Assembly: GCA_035273885.1 (NCBI GenBank)
Contig: DATEOR010000095.1
Span: 1 to 30,655, forward strand
DNA from: DATEOR01 sp035273885
Lineage (GTDB): Bacteria > Actinomycetota > Thermoleophilia > Gaiellales > Gaiellaceae
Direction: 5' to 3'
DNA: 30,655 nucleotides
Positions 7,899 through 15,292 of this stretch are shown in pieces. The stretch's first letter is position 1; each line of letters opens with the position of its first letter. Under the pieces are notes generated by a model that was not told the origin of the DNA, searched no databases, and saw nothing but the letters and a program-made list of their open reading frames with translations. Made by a program: the position numbers and the translations under genes.

Positions 7899-8843
7899 GT
7901 GTGTCCTGGGCCGCTCAAGGGCGTCCTCAGCGCAGTCGCGGCCGCCCGCGTGCTGGCGACGGGTCTGGAGCGGACGGGTGTCGAAGCTGACCAGGCGCCA
8001 ATGGCGGACGGCGGGACCGGGACGGCTGAGGCGTTGCGCGCCGCCCTGGGCGGCGAATGGAGGACAGCCACGGTCTCCGATCCCTTCGGCCGGGCGGTCG
8101 AGGCGGGCTTTGCGCTTCTTCCCGACGGACGGGCAGTCGTCGAAGCGGCCGCGTCGATCGGGCTCGCCCGGCTCGCCGAAGGCGAGCTCGACCCGCTGCG
8201 GGCCTCGAGCCGCGGGCTCGGCGAGCTGATCGTCGCCGCGCAGGACGCCGGCGCGAGCGGGCTCGTCGTCGGGCTCGGCGACAGCGCGACGGTGGACGGC
8301 GGCGCGGGACTCAGGGAAGCGATCGGTGCCTTGCCGGCCGGGACGCTGGTCGCCTGCGACGTTGCGAATCCTCTCCTCGGTCCACGTGGTGCCGCGCACG
8401 CCTTCGGCCCGCAGAAGGGCGCGTCACCGGCTCAGGTGGAGGAGCTCGAGCGCCGCCTCGCCGCCGATCCTGCGCTCGCGCCGTACGCCGATCTTCCCGG
8501 AACGGGTGCAGCCGGCGGGCTCGGCGCAGCGCTCGCCTCGCTCGGCGCAGAGCTCGTGCCTGGTGCACAGCTCGTCGCGGACGCGATCAGACTCCCGGAA
8601 CGGCTCCACGGCGCCTCGCTGGTCGTGACGGGTGAGGGAACGGTTGACCAAGCGTCGCGCGAGGGGAAGGTGACCGGCCACGTGGCGTCGCTCGCCGCGC
8701 GGGCCGGAGTTCGGTGCGTCGTCTTCGGCGGGCGCGTCGAAGCAGCCCTGCCGGGTGCCGAGGCGGTCGCGCTCAGCGGAGATGCGAGCCGCGCCGAGGC
8801 CGATCTGCTGGAGTTCGGCGAGCGGCTCGGGTGGGAGGCCTAG
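7899..8843 (+). CDS. Glycerate kinase (GlxK/GarK family), compact form
   Basis: From the GTG at 7899 the protein is 314 residues, against roughly 370-380 for typical members. Family motifs are clear: GPLKGVLSA, PMADGGTGT near 34-42, VGLGDSATVDGGAGL, VACDVANPLLGPRGA, FGPQKGA and GTGAAGGLGA, then VVTGEGTVD. These enzymes phosphorylate D-glycerate with ATP. The usual loop after GGAGL is short. The start is uncertain. The frame reads RVVV just before the GTG, which matches the family's first beta strand, but no ATG, GTG or TTG lies close upstream in frame. The stop shares CTAG with the convergent small gene. Confidence 0.87.
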   Translation: MCPGPLKGVLSAVAAARVLATGLERTGVEADQAPMADGGTGTAEALRAALGGEWRTATVSDPFGRAVEAGFALLPDGRAVVEAAASIGLARLAEGELDPLRASSRGLGELIVAAQDAGASGLVVGLGDSATVDGGAGLREAIGALPAGTLVACDVANPLLGPRGAAHAFGPQKGASPAQVEELERRLAADPALAPYADLPGTGAAGGLGAALASLGAELVPGAQLVADAIRLPERLHGASLVVTGEGTVDQASREGKVTGHVASLAARAGVRCVVFGGRVEAALPGAEAVALSGDASRAEADLLEFGERLGWEA

Positions 8844-9004
8844 CCTCCGGGCGGCCGGGGCTCCTCGATGGCCTGCTCGTCGCGGGCCTCGTGCGCTTCT
8901 TCTTCCAGCTCGTCGGCGACCTCGTCCTCGGTCCCTGCAGGCTCGAGCGCGTCGTCGGTCGTCTGGCCCTTTCGGCGCCGCCAGAAGTTGTCCAACCAGC
9001 CCAT
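8840..9004 (-). CDS. Small charged protein of unknown function
   Basis: The 54-residue protein starts MGWLDNFWRRRKGQTTDD and continues with an acidic tail rich in Glu and Ala. The basic aromatic N-terminus could bind a membrane or partner. A GGGGG Shine-Dalgarno lies four bases before the ATG at 9004, which favours this start over an upstream ATG. It follows the cyclic-nucleotide-binding gene by 13 bases, so the two probably form an operon. The stop is shared in CTAG with glycerate kinase. Confidence 0.65.
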   Translation of the reverse strand: MGWLDNFWRRRKGQTTDDALEPAGTEDEVADELEEEAHEARDEQAIEEPRPPGG

Positions 9005-9017
9005 GAGTCCCCCTTTG

Positions 9018-9428
9018 CTAGTCCTGCGCTTGCGCGGCGCGGAGACGCTGGGCAAGCGTCCTCAGGAGCGCCCACGCCACTTCCGGGTGATCCTCGACGA
9101 ACGGCTTGAACTCCCAGGACGTCATGCCGTAGGCGGTCACGTCCGTCGCGGCTGTGATGGTCGCGGAGCGGGTGCCTTCGTCGATGAGCGCGATCTCGCC
9201 GAAGTAGTCGCCGGAGCTGAGGGTCGCCCTCGGCTCGCCGCCGACGCTGACCGTGGCGCTTCCTTCGGTGATGACGAAAAAGCCTGCGCCGCCGCTCCCC
9301 TCGCTCGTCATCGGGCTGCCTTCGGAGAAGCGGCGCTCCTTCATCTGGTTGGCGAGGCCGGCAAGGTCCTCGTCGTTCAGGTCGGAAAAGAGCGGGACAG
9401 TCCGGAGTACATCGACGGGCGCTGACAT
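9018..9428 (-). CDS. Cyclic-nucleotide-binding (Crp-like) domain protein without DNA-binding domain
   Basis: The 136-residue protein is a single cNMP-binding domain: VDVLRTVPLFSDLNDEDLAG at the start, then a jelly roll with GGAGFFVITEGSATVSVGG and the phosphate-binding cassette GDYFGEIALIDEGTRSATIT at about 73-92. The cassette keeps the Glu and Arg that contact cAMP or cGMP in Crp. No helix-turn-helix follows. It may be a soluble cNMP sensor acting on a partner protein (inference). A TATCAT box eight bases before ATG 9428 indicates a leaderless start. Confidence 0.85.
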   Translation of the reverse strand: MSAPVDVLRTVPLFSDLNDEDLAGLANQMKERRFSEGSPMTSEGSGGAGFFVITEGSATVSVGGEPRATLSSGDYFGEIALIDEGTRSATITAATDVTAYGMTSWEFKPFVEDHPEVAWALLRTLAQRLRAAQAQD

Positions 9429-9436
9429 CGGGCGGG

Positions 9437-9442
9437 ATGATA
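9437..9442 (-). promoter_or_regulatory. -10 box TATCAT of a leaderless promoter
   Basis: TATCAT on the minus strand lies eight bases before the ATG at 9428. No Shine-Dalgarno is visible between them. Confidence 0.5.
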
Positions 9443-9485
9443 GCGGCGAGCAGGGCAAGCGCGAAGGGCGGCGAAGTTCGCGCCG

Positions 9486-10565
9486 ATGCGCACGCAAGCG
9501 GTTCTGTACGAGGAAATCGATCTCGAGCTCTCCTGGTCTGAGGCGGAGCTTCCCGAACGTGAGCGGACAAAGCACGTCCACAGGCTCCATCCGTACCTGG
9601 GTAAGTTCGTGCCGCAGCTCGCCGAAGTCTTCCTTCGCCGCTACGCCTCGCCGGGCCAGCTGGTCTGGGATCCCTTCGCCGGATCCGGGACGACACTGGT
9701 CGAGGCGAACGCGTTCGGTGCCCGCGCTGCGGGTTGTGACGTCTCCGCGTTCAACTGCCTGCTCATGCGGGCGAAGACGGGTGTCTACGAGCCCGCCGCC
9801 CTGCTCGCAGACGTCGTCCGGCTTTCGGAGGGCGAGGCGGGGGCGAAGTCCCGCAGAGCGGGGCGGTATCTGCGCAGCTGGTACGCGCCGCGCTCGCTCG
9901 CAGAGCTGATGTCCTTCCGCGAGCGGATCGAGGGCACTGCCTACCCTGAGCTCTGGCAGGTCGTCCTCTCCCGCTCGGCCCGCTCGGCGCGGCTCGCGCG
10001 GCACGACGATCTCGACTTTCCCGCGGAGCCCGTGAAGGGCGAGTACTTCTGTCACAAGCACCGGCGCGTGTGCCGGCCGGTGGGGGAGGCCGACAAGTTC
10101 CTGCGGCGCTACGTGCGCGACGCGGTGCAGCGTGTGCAGGAATTCGCGGACGCGCGCTCGTCGGAGCCCGTCGACGTCCTGCACGGCGACGCACGCTTCG
10201 TGGATCCTCCGGAGCCGGTCGACCTCGTGCTCACCTCGCCGCCCTATCCGGGTCTCATCGACTACCACGACCAGCACGCCTACGCCTTCGAGCTTCTCGG
10301 TCTAGAGAGGCGGGACAGCGAGGAGATCGGCCGCGGGGTGAAGGGGTATTGCGACGACATCGCGGCGGTTCTGGCCCGCGCGCGGCGTTCGCTGCGGCAC
10401 GGCGGGAAGGTCGTGGTCGTCGTCAACGACCGTCGCGGCCTTTACGACGGGATCATCGCAGCGGCTGGCCTGCGGCTCGAAGACCGGCTCCTCCGTCACG
10501 TGAACCGCCGTACCGGGCGGCGCAAGGGCGAGTACTACGAAGAAGTCTTGATCGCGACGCCCTGA
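9486..10565 (+). CDS. Solitary N4/N6-type DNA methyltransferase
   Basis: The 359-residue protein has the SAM-binding motif DPFAGSGTT (62-70), an upstream HPYLGKFVPQL helix, and the catalytic motif TSPPYPG (250-256). Motif I precedes the catalytic motif with about 180 residues between them, and that insert could act as target-recognition region. It contains a possible metal-binding cluster, Cys189, His190, His192 and Cys196. TSPPY is typical of N4-cytosine and some N6-adenine enzymes. No restriction nuclease or specificity subunit is nearby, so it is an orphan that may mark or regulate DNA. The ATG at 9486 has only a weak purine-rich leader. The 3' end overlaps the convergent methyltransferase gene by 31 bases. 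Confidence 0.85.
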   Translation: MRTQAVLYEEIDLELSWSEAELPERERTKHVHRLHPYLGKFVPQLAEVFLRRYASPGQLVWDPFAGSGTTLVEANAFGARAAGCDVSAFNCLLMRAKTGVYEPAALLADVVRLSEGEAGAKSRRAGRYLRSWYAPRSLAELMSFRERIEGTAYPELWQVVLSRSARSARLARHDDLDFPAEPVKGEYFCHKHRRVCRPVGEADKFLRRYVRDAVQRVQEFADARSSEPVDVLHGDARFVDPPEPVDLVLTSPPYPGLIDYHDQHAYAFELLGLERRDSEEIGRGVKGYCDDIAAVLARARRSLRHGGKVVVVVNDRRGLYDGIIAAAGLRLEDRLLRHVNRRTGRRKGEYYEEVLIATP

Positions 10566-11140
10566 AGCCCGCTCCGGACGAGCGGGTGGCTTCCGGGGAT
10601 CCTGATCGGGCGAAGGTCGGCGACGTCGAACCCGGCTGCGGCCACCTCGTCTTTCGTCCGGCGGTTGAGGTTGCAGTTTCCCGCCACCTTGCGGTGGAGC
10701 GGCGTGAAGCGGTCCTGCCAGCGGGCGAGGCGGCCCTCGCCGCGAACGTGCTCCAGAAGAACGAGTCGCCCGCCGGGCTCGAGCACGCGGCGCACCTCGG
10801 CGAGGGCGACCTGCGGGTCTTCGACGGAGCAGAGGACGAATGTGACAACTGCGGTGGCGAAGCTCTCGTCGTCGAAGGGCAGGGTCTCGGCCGTTCCGGC
10901 GACGAACTCGACCGGAACCGCGGCTTCCGGCGCGCGCTTGCGGAGGCGGCCGGCCATGCTCGGGTCCGGCTCGACGGCGACGACCCGGTTCGCCCGCTCG
11001 TAGTGCGGGAGGTTGAGACCGGTGCCGGCGCCGACCTCGAGCACGTCTCCTTCGAGGTCGCCGACGAGGTCGTGCCTCCGCTCGCCCAGCTCACCCTTCT
11101 CGACGCGTCGCCCGGCGAAGTCGTAGAGCCAGCCGATCAC
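10535..11140 (-). CDS. Class I SAM-dependent methyltransferase (UbiE/PmtA type)
   Basis: The 201-residue protein has motif I VLEVGAGTGLNLPHY, the acidic ribose-binding VVAVEPDPSM, and the post-motif RRVLEPGGRLVLLEHVRGEG common in lipid and quinone methyltransferases. The substrate cannot be assigned. It begins at a GTG that overlaps the xseB stop (GTGA), so it is the third gene of the xseA-xseB operon. Its last 31 bases overlap the end of the convergent DNA methyltransferase gene. Confidence 0.85.
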   Translation of the reverse strand: MIGWLYDFAGRRVEKGELGERRHDLVGDLEGDVLEVGAGTGLNLPHYERANRVVAVEPDPSMAGRLRKRAPEAAVPVEFVAGTAETLPFDDESFATAVVTFVLCSVEDPQVALAEVRRVLEPGGRLVLLEHVRGEGRLARWQDRFTPLHRKVAGNCNLNRRTKDEVAAAGFDVADLRPIRIPGSHPLVRSGLQGVAIKTSS

Positions 11141-11340
11141 GGCCGGGCGTCCTCGACGCGCTTCCCGAGCTCCTCGATCTTCCCCTGGGCGGCGTCGAGC
11201 TTACCGACACAGGTGCGGTAGAGCAGCTCGCCTCGTTCCCAGAGGGCGACGGCCTCCTCGAGGCTCGCCTGACCGCTCTCGAGTGTCGCGACGATCTGCT
11301 CCAGCTCTCGCCGTGCGTCCTCGAAGGAGACGTCGCTCAC
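11137..11340 (-). CDS. xseB: Exodeoxyribonuclease VII small subunit
   Basis: This 67-residue protein has the family signature: SFEDARRELEQIVATLESGQ, then SLEEAVALWERGELLYRTC. XseB binds several copies to the XseA coiled coil to form exonuclease VII, which degrades single-stranded DNA from both ends. Its start overlaps the xseA stop by four bases, and its own stop overlaps the next start, so all three genes are translationally coupled. Confidence 0.95.
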   Translation of the reverse strand: MSDVSFEDARRELEQIVATLESGQASLEEAVALWERGELLYRTCVGKLDAAQGKIEELGKRVEDARP

Positions 11341-12491
11341 GGCCTCGTCTCCTCCACGCGAGCTCCGAAGCCTCCCTCGCCGAGCTCCACGTCGACGCGG
11401 CCTCCCGTCTCGAGCTCACTGCTCGACCGAACGATTCCGTTGTCCGTCCGGACAATAGCGTAACCTCGTGCCAGTGTTTTCTGAGGCGACAACGTCTGCA
11501 GTCTCCCGGCGAGGGCCTCGAGGCCCGCCCGCTTGCGCTCGACAAGCAGAGCCGGCGCTCGGTCCAGTCGCTCCCGGTCCCGGGTCAGCGAGCTGCGGGC
11601 GCGCTCGAGAGCCGTACCGGCCCCGCGGGCGAGCGTGGCGCGCGCGGCCTCGAGTCGCTCTCGGAGCTCGCGCTCGTCCGGAACGACGAGCCGTGCCGCC
11701 GCCGTTGGCGTCGAAGCGCGTACGTCGGCGGCGTGATCGCAGAGCGGCGTGTCCTGCTCGTGCCCGACTGCGGAGACGACGGGGACGTCGCACTCTGCGA
11801 CGGCGCGGACGACGCGCTCGTCGCTGAAAGGTAGGAGGTCCTCGAAGCTTCCGCCTCCGCGGGTGAGCACGATCACGTCGACCTCTGGCTCGCGCGCGAG
11901 CGCGTGCAAGGTCGTGGCGATCGCGGCCGGCGCCGCCTGCCCCTGCACATACGTCTGAGCGACGAGAAGATTCGCCGCCGGAAAGCGGCTCTGGACGGCC
12001 GTGACGAAGTCGCGCTTGGCGGCCGCCTCGTTGCCGGTCAGGACGCCGATCTGCCGTGGCAGCACCGGTAGTGCCCGCTTGCGCTCGGGCGCGAAGAGGC
12101 CTTCGGCGGCCAGCTTCTGCTTCAGGCGCTCGAGGCCGGCGAGGATGGCGCCGAGTCCTAGCGGCTCGATCGAGAGCGCGCGAAGCTGGAACAGCCCGCG
12201 GGCCTCGTAGAGCTCCGGGCGGCCGAAGACGTGCACCGTCATCCCGTCGGCAAGGTCGAGCCGAAGGCCGTCGAAGCGGCCGCGCGGCATGCTGACGGGA
12301 AGGCAGGCTCCGTCCGTGGAGTCCTTGAGCGTGAAGAAGACGCTCTGCCAACCCTGCTGGCGACGGAATTCCGTGACCTCGCCCTCGACCCAGATCGAAG
12401 GCAGCCTCGCCACCCAGGACGCGACGCCGCGGTTGAAGGCGGAGACGGTATAGACCTTGCGGTCGCCGTAGAGGAGCGGCTCGACCTTCAT
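11337..12491 (-). CDS. xseA: Exodeoxyribonuclease VII large subunit
   Basis: The 384-residue protein has the N-terminal OB-fold (VYTVSAFNRGVASWVARLP, then WVEGEVTEF), the catalytic region IGVLTGNEAAAKRDFVTAVQ with DVIVLTRGGGSFEDLLPFSD and SAVGHEQDTPLCDHAADVRA, and a shortened C-terminal coiled coil. It ends with the usual TLARGYAIVR segment. Typical family length is 400-460, so this is a compact form. The ATG at 12491 follows a TAGATT box by seven bases, which suggests leaderless transcription of the operon. Confidence 0.95.
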   Translation of the reverse strand: MKVEPLLYGDRKVYTVSAFNRGVASWVARLPSIWVEGEVTEFRRQQGWQSVFFTLKDSTDGACLPVSMPRGRFDGLRLDLADGMTVHVFGRPELYEARGLFQLRALSIEPLGLGAILAGLERLKQKLAAEGLFAPERKRALPVLPRQIGVLTGNEAAAKRDFVTAVQSRFPAANLLVAQTYVQGQAAPAAIATTLHALAREPEVDVIVLTRGGGSFEDLLPFSDERVVRAVAECDVPVVSAVGHEQDTPLCDHAADVRASTPTAAARLVVPDERELRERLEAARATLARGAGTALERARSSLTRDRERLDRAPALLVERKRAGLEALAGRLQTLSPQKTLARGYAIVRTDNGIVRSSSELETGGRVDVELGEGGFGARVEETRP

Positions 12492-12498
12492 CCGCTCG

Positions 12499-12504
12499 AA
12501 TCTA
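12499..12504 (-). promoter_or_regulatory. -10 box TAGATT of a leaderless promoter for xseA
   Basis: TAGATT on the minus strand ends seven bases before the xseA ATG, with no Shine-Dalgarno between. Confidence 0.55.
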
Positions 12505-12540
12505 GCTCAGCGGAGCGGTCGCAGAAGAAATCGGCGCGCT

Positions 12541-12747
12541 TTAGAGCAAGATCTGGGCTGCGACATCCGGAACGCAGCCGCGCGGTCCGACGAGCTCGAC
12601 CGCCTCGTGGAGGTCCGCGTCGCTCTGCGCGATCCGCTCGGCGAGGGGAAGCGGGTAGCCGGCCTCCATGAGAACGTGGAGTCGCCAGCTTTCCACCTTG
12701 CCGCGCTCGTCCTGTTCCCGCTCGAGAGTGGTCAACGTCTCTTCCAT
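12541..12747 (-). CDS. Small conserved-looking protein of unknown function
   Basis: The 68-residue protein reads MEETLTTLEREQDERGKVES, then WRLHVLMEAGYPLPLAERIA, a length and composition typical of a small soluble helical protein. It is the only plausible frame between the coiled-coil gene and xseA. The role is unknown. An imperfect palindrome (12756-12779) lies just upstream and could regulate it. The Shine-Dalgarno is weak. Confidence 0.65.
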   Translation of the reverse strand: MEETLTTLEREQDERGKVESWRLHVLMEAGYPLPLAERIAQSDADLHEAVELVGPRGCVPDVAAQILL

Positions 12748-12755
12748 TCCGCGTA

Positions 12756-12779
12756 GGTTCGGTTTTCTTAGGACGAACC
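12756..12779. repeat. Inverted repeat GGTTCG-N12-CGAACC in a gene gap
   Basis: Six-base arms GGTTCG (12756-12761) and CGAACC (12774-12779) flank 12 bases. The repeat sits between the stop of the coiled-coil gene (12799) and the start of the small gene (12747), both on the minus strand. It could be a weak terminator or an operator. There is no run of U after it. Confidence 0.35.
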
Positions 12780-12798
12780 CTCCCCCGAAAAGTCAGTT

Positions 12799-14100
12799 TC
12801 AATCGCGGTCGAGACTTCGAACCGAAGCGTCCAATTCGGCCTCGAGAGCCGCCTGCCGCTCCTCGGCGGAGGCGAGCGTCTCCTCGAGCCTCGCCGAGAG
12901 GTGGCGGACCCGTTCGGCGGCGACCTCGTGCTGCGCCTCGGCGGAGCGCGCGACGTCGCTGATCCGGCGCTGAAGCCGGTCAGCGGTCATCCGCGCCATC
13001 TCGGCGATTCGGTCGGCAACGTCCTTCTCCGCCTGGCGGGCGAACTGCTCGATTGCCTTGTCGAGCTCGCGCGACAAGCGCTCGGCGGCCTTTTCGCGCG
13101 ACTCCTTGATTTGCGCGTCGAACTGCTTCTCCGCGTACTCGCTGAGTCGTGTCGCGGCGCGCTCGAAAGCCCGGTCGAGCGCGGCCAGATGCCGGCGCTC
13201 TGCCTCCTCGAGGCCGGTTGCGATCCGCGCTTTCGACTCAGTCTCGTCTCGCTCCACCTGCTCGCGGAGAGCCCGTTCGCGCGAGCGGAGCCGCTCGCTC
13301 ACTTCGTGGAGCGCGCGGCGCCGTTCGGCTGCGTGGATCTCGATATCGGAGCGGCCCTCCTCCAAGAACGAGCTGCCGAACCGCTGCAGCTCTTCTCGCA
13401 GCTTCGTCAGGGCGAGACGCTGTTCTTCGCTCGCCGCATCGACCCGCTCGGCGTCGGCGGCGAGGCGTGCCTCGTAGGCGGTGACCGCTTCGCGCTGCTG
13501 CTGGCCGAGCTCGGCGAGCTTCTTTTCGAGCTGCCGCTGGCCGCGGTCCAGGTCCGCCGCCCAGGCCATCAGGCGCTGCTCGAGCCGCTCCTGCACCGAG
13601 GCGACGGTCTGTGTGAGCTCGACGCGGGCGCGTTCGGCCTGGCGCTCGACTGTGTCCCGCCGCTCCTCCGCGAGACGCCGCTCCTGCTCGCTGAGCTGGT
13701 GGCTCGTGTTCGCGCGCTCGCGCGCGAGCATGCGCTCGAGCTCGAGGATCCGCTGGCGCGACTCCTCGTCGGCAAACGCCCGGATCTCGTCGCAAGCGGC
13801 GTCAGTGAGGTGTTCGATCTGCTGCATGCGCCGGAGACCGCGGTTCAGGGCCAGTAGACCGGCCTCGCCGACTGCGGCGGCCGCAAGCCCTCCGGCGGCG
13901 AGGATGAGCGCGTCCACGTCCGTGTACGAGTCGACGAGGTCGATGCCGAGCGCAATCGCCGCGATCGCCGCGCCGATTGCAAGCGCGACCGTGATCCACA
14001 ACAGGAGGCGGTCGCTTGCCTTCCCCAGAACGACGGCGAGAAGCGAGAGCGCTACGACGCCGATCGCCACCGCGAAGGCGATCTCGAGGGCGAGAGCCAT
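12799..14100 (-). CDS. Membrane-anchored long coiled-coil protein
   Basis: The 433-residue protein has three N-terminal hydrophobic segments within about residues 1-85 (ALEIAFAVAIGVVALSLLAV, then LLLWITVALAIGAAIAAIAL, then ALILAAGGLAAAAVGEAGLL). A continuous charged helix rich in Glu, Arg, Ala and Gln follows to the end, with many ERL/EEQR heptads. Coiled coils of this kind act as scaffolds or in envelope organisation, but no specific family is recognised. A TAGGAT box sits six bases before the ATG at 14100. The serine hydrolase gene ends 16 bases upstream. Confidence 0.8.
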   Translation of the reverse strand: MALALEIAFAVAIGVVALSLLAVVLGKASDRLLLWITVALAIGAAIAAIALGIDLVDSYTDVDALILAAGGLAAAAVGEAGLLALNRGLRRMQQIEHLTDAACDEIRAFADEESRQRILELERMLARERANTSHQLSEQERRLAEERRDTVERQAERARVELTQTVASVQERLEQRLMAWAADLDRGQRQLEKKLAELGQQQREAVTAYEARLAADAERVDAASEEQRLALTKLREELQRFGSSFLEEGRSDIEIHAAERRRALHEVSERLRSRERALREQVERDETESKARIATGLEEAERRHLAALDRAFERAATRLSEYAEKQFDAQIKESREKAAERLSRELDKAIEQFARQAEKDVADRIAEMARMTADRLQRRISDVARSAEAQHEVAAERVRHLSARLEETLASAEERQAALEAELDASVRSLDRD

Positions 14101-14106
14101 CGCCTC

Positions 14107-14112
14107 ATCCTA
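14107..14112 (-). promoter_or_regulatory. -10 box TAGGAT of a leaderless promoter
   Basis: TAGGAT on the minus strand is six bases from the ATG at 14100. A GAGG in the gap is too close to the start to act as a normal Shine-Dalgarno. Confidence 0.5.
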
Positions 14113-14116
14113 GGCC

Positions 14117-15292
14117 CTAGAAGAGAAACAGACGACCGCGGGTCGAACGCGCTGCTGTTCCCGCATGGGAGAAGTGCTTGAGCGCGCTCTCGGCGATCTG
14201 CCCGGCGAGAACGTCGGAGGCCGAGCCCACTCCCGTCGAGCGATAGGTCATGACGACCGCGACAAAGCCACCGCCGTGCCAGTACACGAGCCCGCTGTCG
14301 TGTCGTGCGACCGAGATCCACCCGGCCTTGTGCAGGACCGACACACCGGGCTCGGAGCCCACGTAGCGGTCGAGCTTGCCCGGATCCTGCACGTGGGCCA
14401 GCGTCCAGAGCATGAATCGGGCATCGCTCGCCGTGAAGTGCCCGGACAGCCCGAGCAGCGGCCCGTGTCCGCCCGTGCCCCGATGGAGGAACTTGTGGAT
14501 GCGCGCGAGATCCCAGGCCGAGGTGTACTTCCCGGTGCTGTAGTAGGAGGGCTGCTCGACCACGTTGAGCGGAATCGGTCTCGCTTCGGCGGTTCCGAGG
14601 ATGTAGCCGCCGTTGATGTACGAGTCGTAGAGCCCGAGTTCGCGGAGAGTGGCCGTGACCTTCGCGCTCCCCGTGTAGATCGACCCGCCGCCGAGCCAGA
14701 CTTCGAGGTCGTTCGCCGCCCCGTTGTCGGAATAGACCAGCATTCGGCGGAAGAGCGAGCCGATCTGCGAGTCGGGCGGCGGCTTGCCGCCGAGCACGCG
14801 GAGCACCTCGATCGCGATCCCGAGCTTGAGCGTCGAGGCGCCCATGAACCGAGCGCGTGCATTCCACGCCGCGCCCTTGCCCGTCCGCAGGTCCTGGACG
14901 TAGACCGACGACGTTCCGGGGAAGGCGTTGACGAGCGCGCGAATCTTTCGCTGCAGCCCCCGGTCGAGGGAGCTCTTGAACGCGTGCGGCCGGGCGCGCC
15001 GCGAGAGTCCGAAGACGGGACCGACCGACGACGAGGCTTTGTCGCCCATCGCGTTGACCGCCGTGATGCGGATGGTGACGTCACGACTCGGTAGGGAAAG
15101 CGTCTTCCAGAACCGCCGTCCGTCGAGGTTGGCGTGGCCCTTGTAGACGCCGTCGACGCGGATGCTCACGAGCCGCGTGCCGGCCGCCACGCGGCCCCTG
15201 ATCTCGCCGAACGAGACCTCGCGCGGAGCCGGCGCGTAGATCGCGGGCGGCTTCGACGGCGGCTCGTCCGGCGGCATGAAAGCGAGCGTCAC
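14117..15292 (-). CDS. Serine hydrolase, class A beta-lactamase fold
   Basis: The 391-residue protein has a beta-sandwich-like N-terminal part (about 25-95) and a C-terminal class A beta-lactamase-like domain. The catalytic SxxK is Ser153-Thr-Leu-Lys156 in GASTLKLGIAIEVL, the SDN loop is at 188-190, and the KTG box reads KAG at 322-324. Members are beta-lactamases or penicillin-binding-type hydrolases. I see no signal peptide from the GTG start at 15292, which is unusual for a cell-wall enzyme. That GTG overlaps the stop of the UbiA-like gene by four bases. Confidence 0.83.
   Translation of the reverse strand: MTLAFMPPDEPPSKPPAIYAPAPREVSFGEIRGRVAAGTRLVSIRVDGVYKGHANLDGRRFWKTLSLPSRDVTIRITAVNAMGDKASSSVGPVFGLSRRARPHAFKSSLDRGLQRKIRALVNAFPGTSSVYVQDLRTGKGAAWNARARFMGASTLKLGIAIEVLRVLGGKPPPDSQIGSLFRRMLVYSDNGAANDLEVWLGGGSIYTGSAKVTATLRELGLYDSYINGGYILGTAEARPIPLNVVEQPSYYSTGKYTSAWDLARIHKFLHRGTGGHGPLLGLSGHFTASDARFMLWTLAHVQDPGKLDRYVGSEPGVSVLHKAGWISVARHDSGLVYWHGGGFVAVVMTYRSTGVGSASDVLAGQIAESALKHFSHAGTAARSTRGRLFLF

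Noticed and set aside
9486..10565. Restriction-modification system
   Set aside because: Only the methyltransferase is present. The neighbours are a cNMP-binding protein and the xseAB operon, with no nuclease-like frame.
12501..12580. tRNA-like stretch (TAGCTCAGCGG) near the xseA start
   Set aside because: There is no TPsiC-loop consensus, anticodon stem or acceptor stem at the right distances. The resemblance is limited to one short box.
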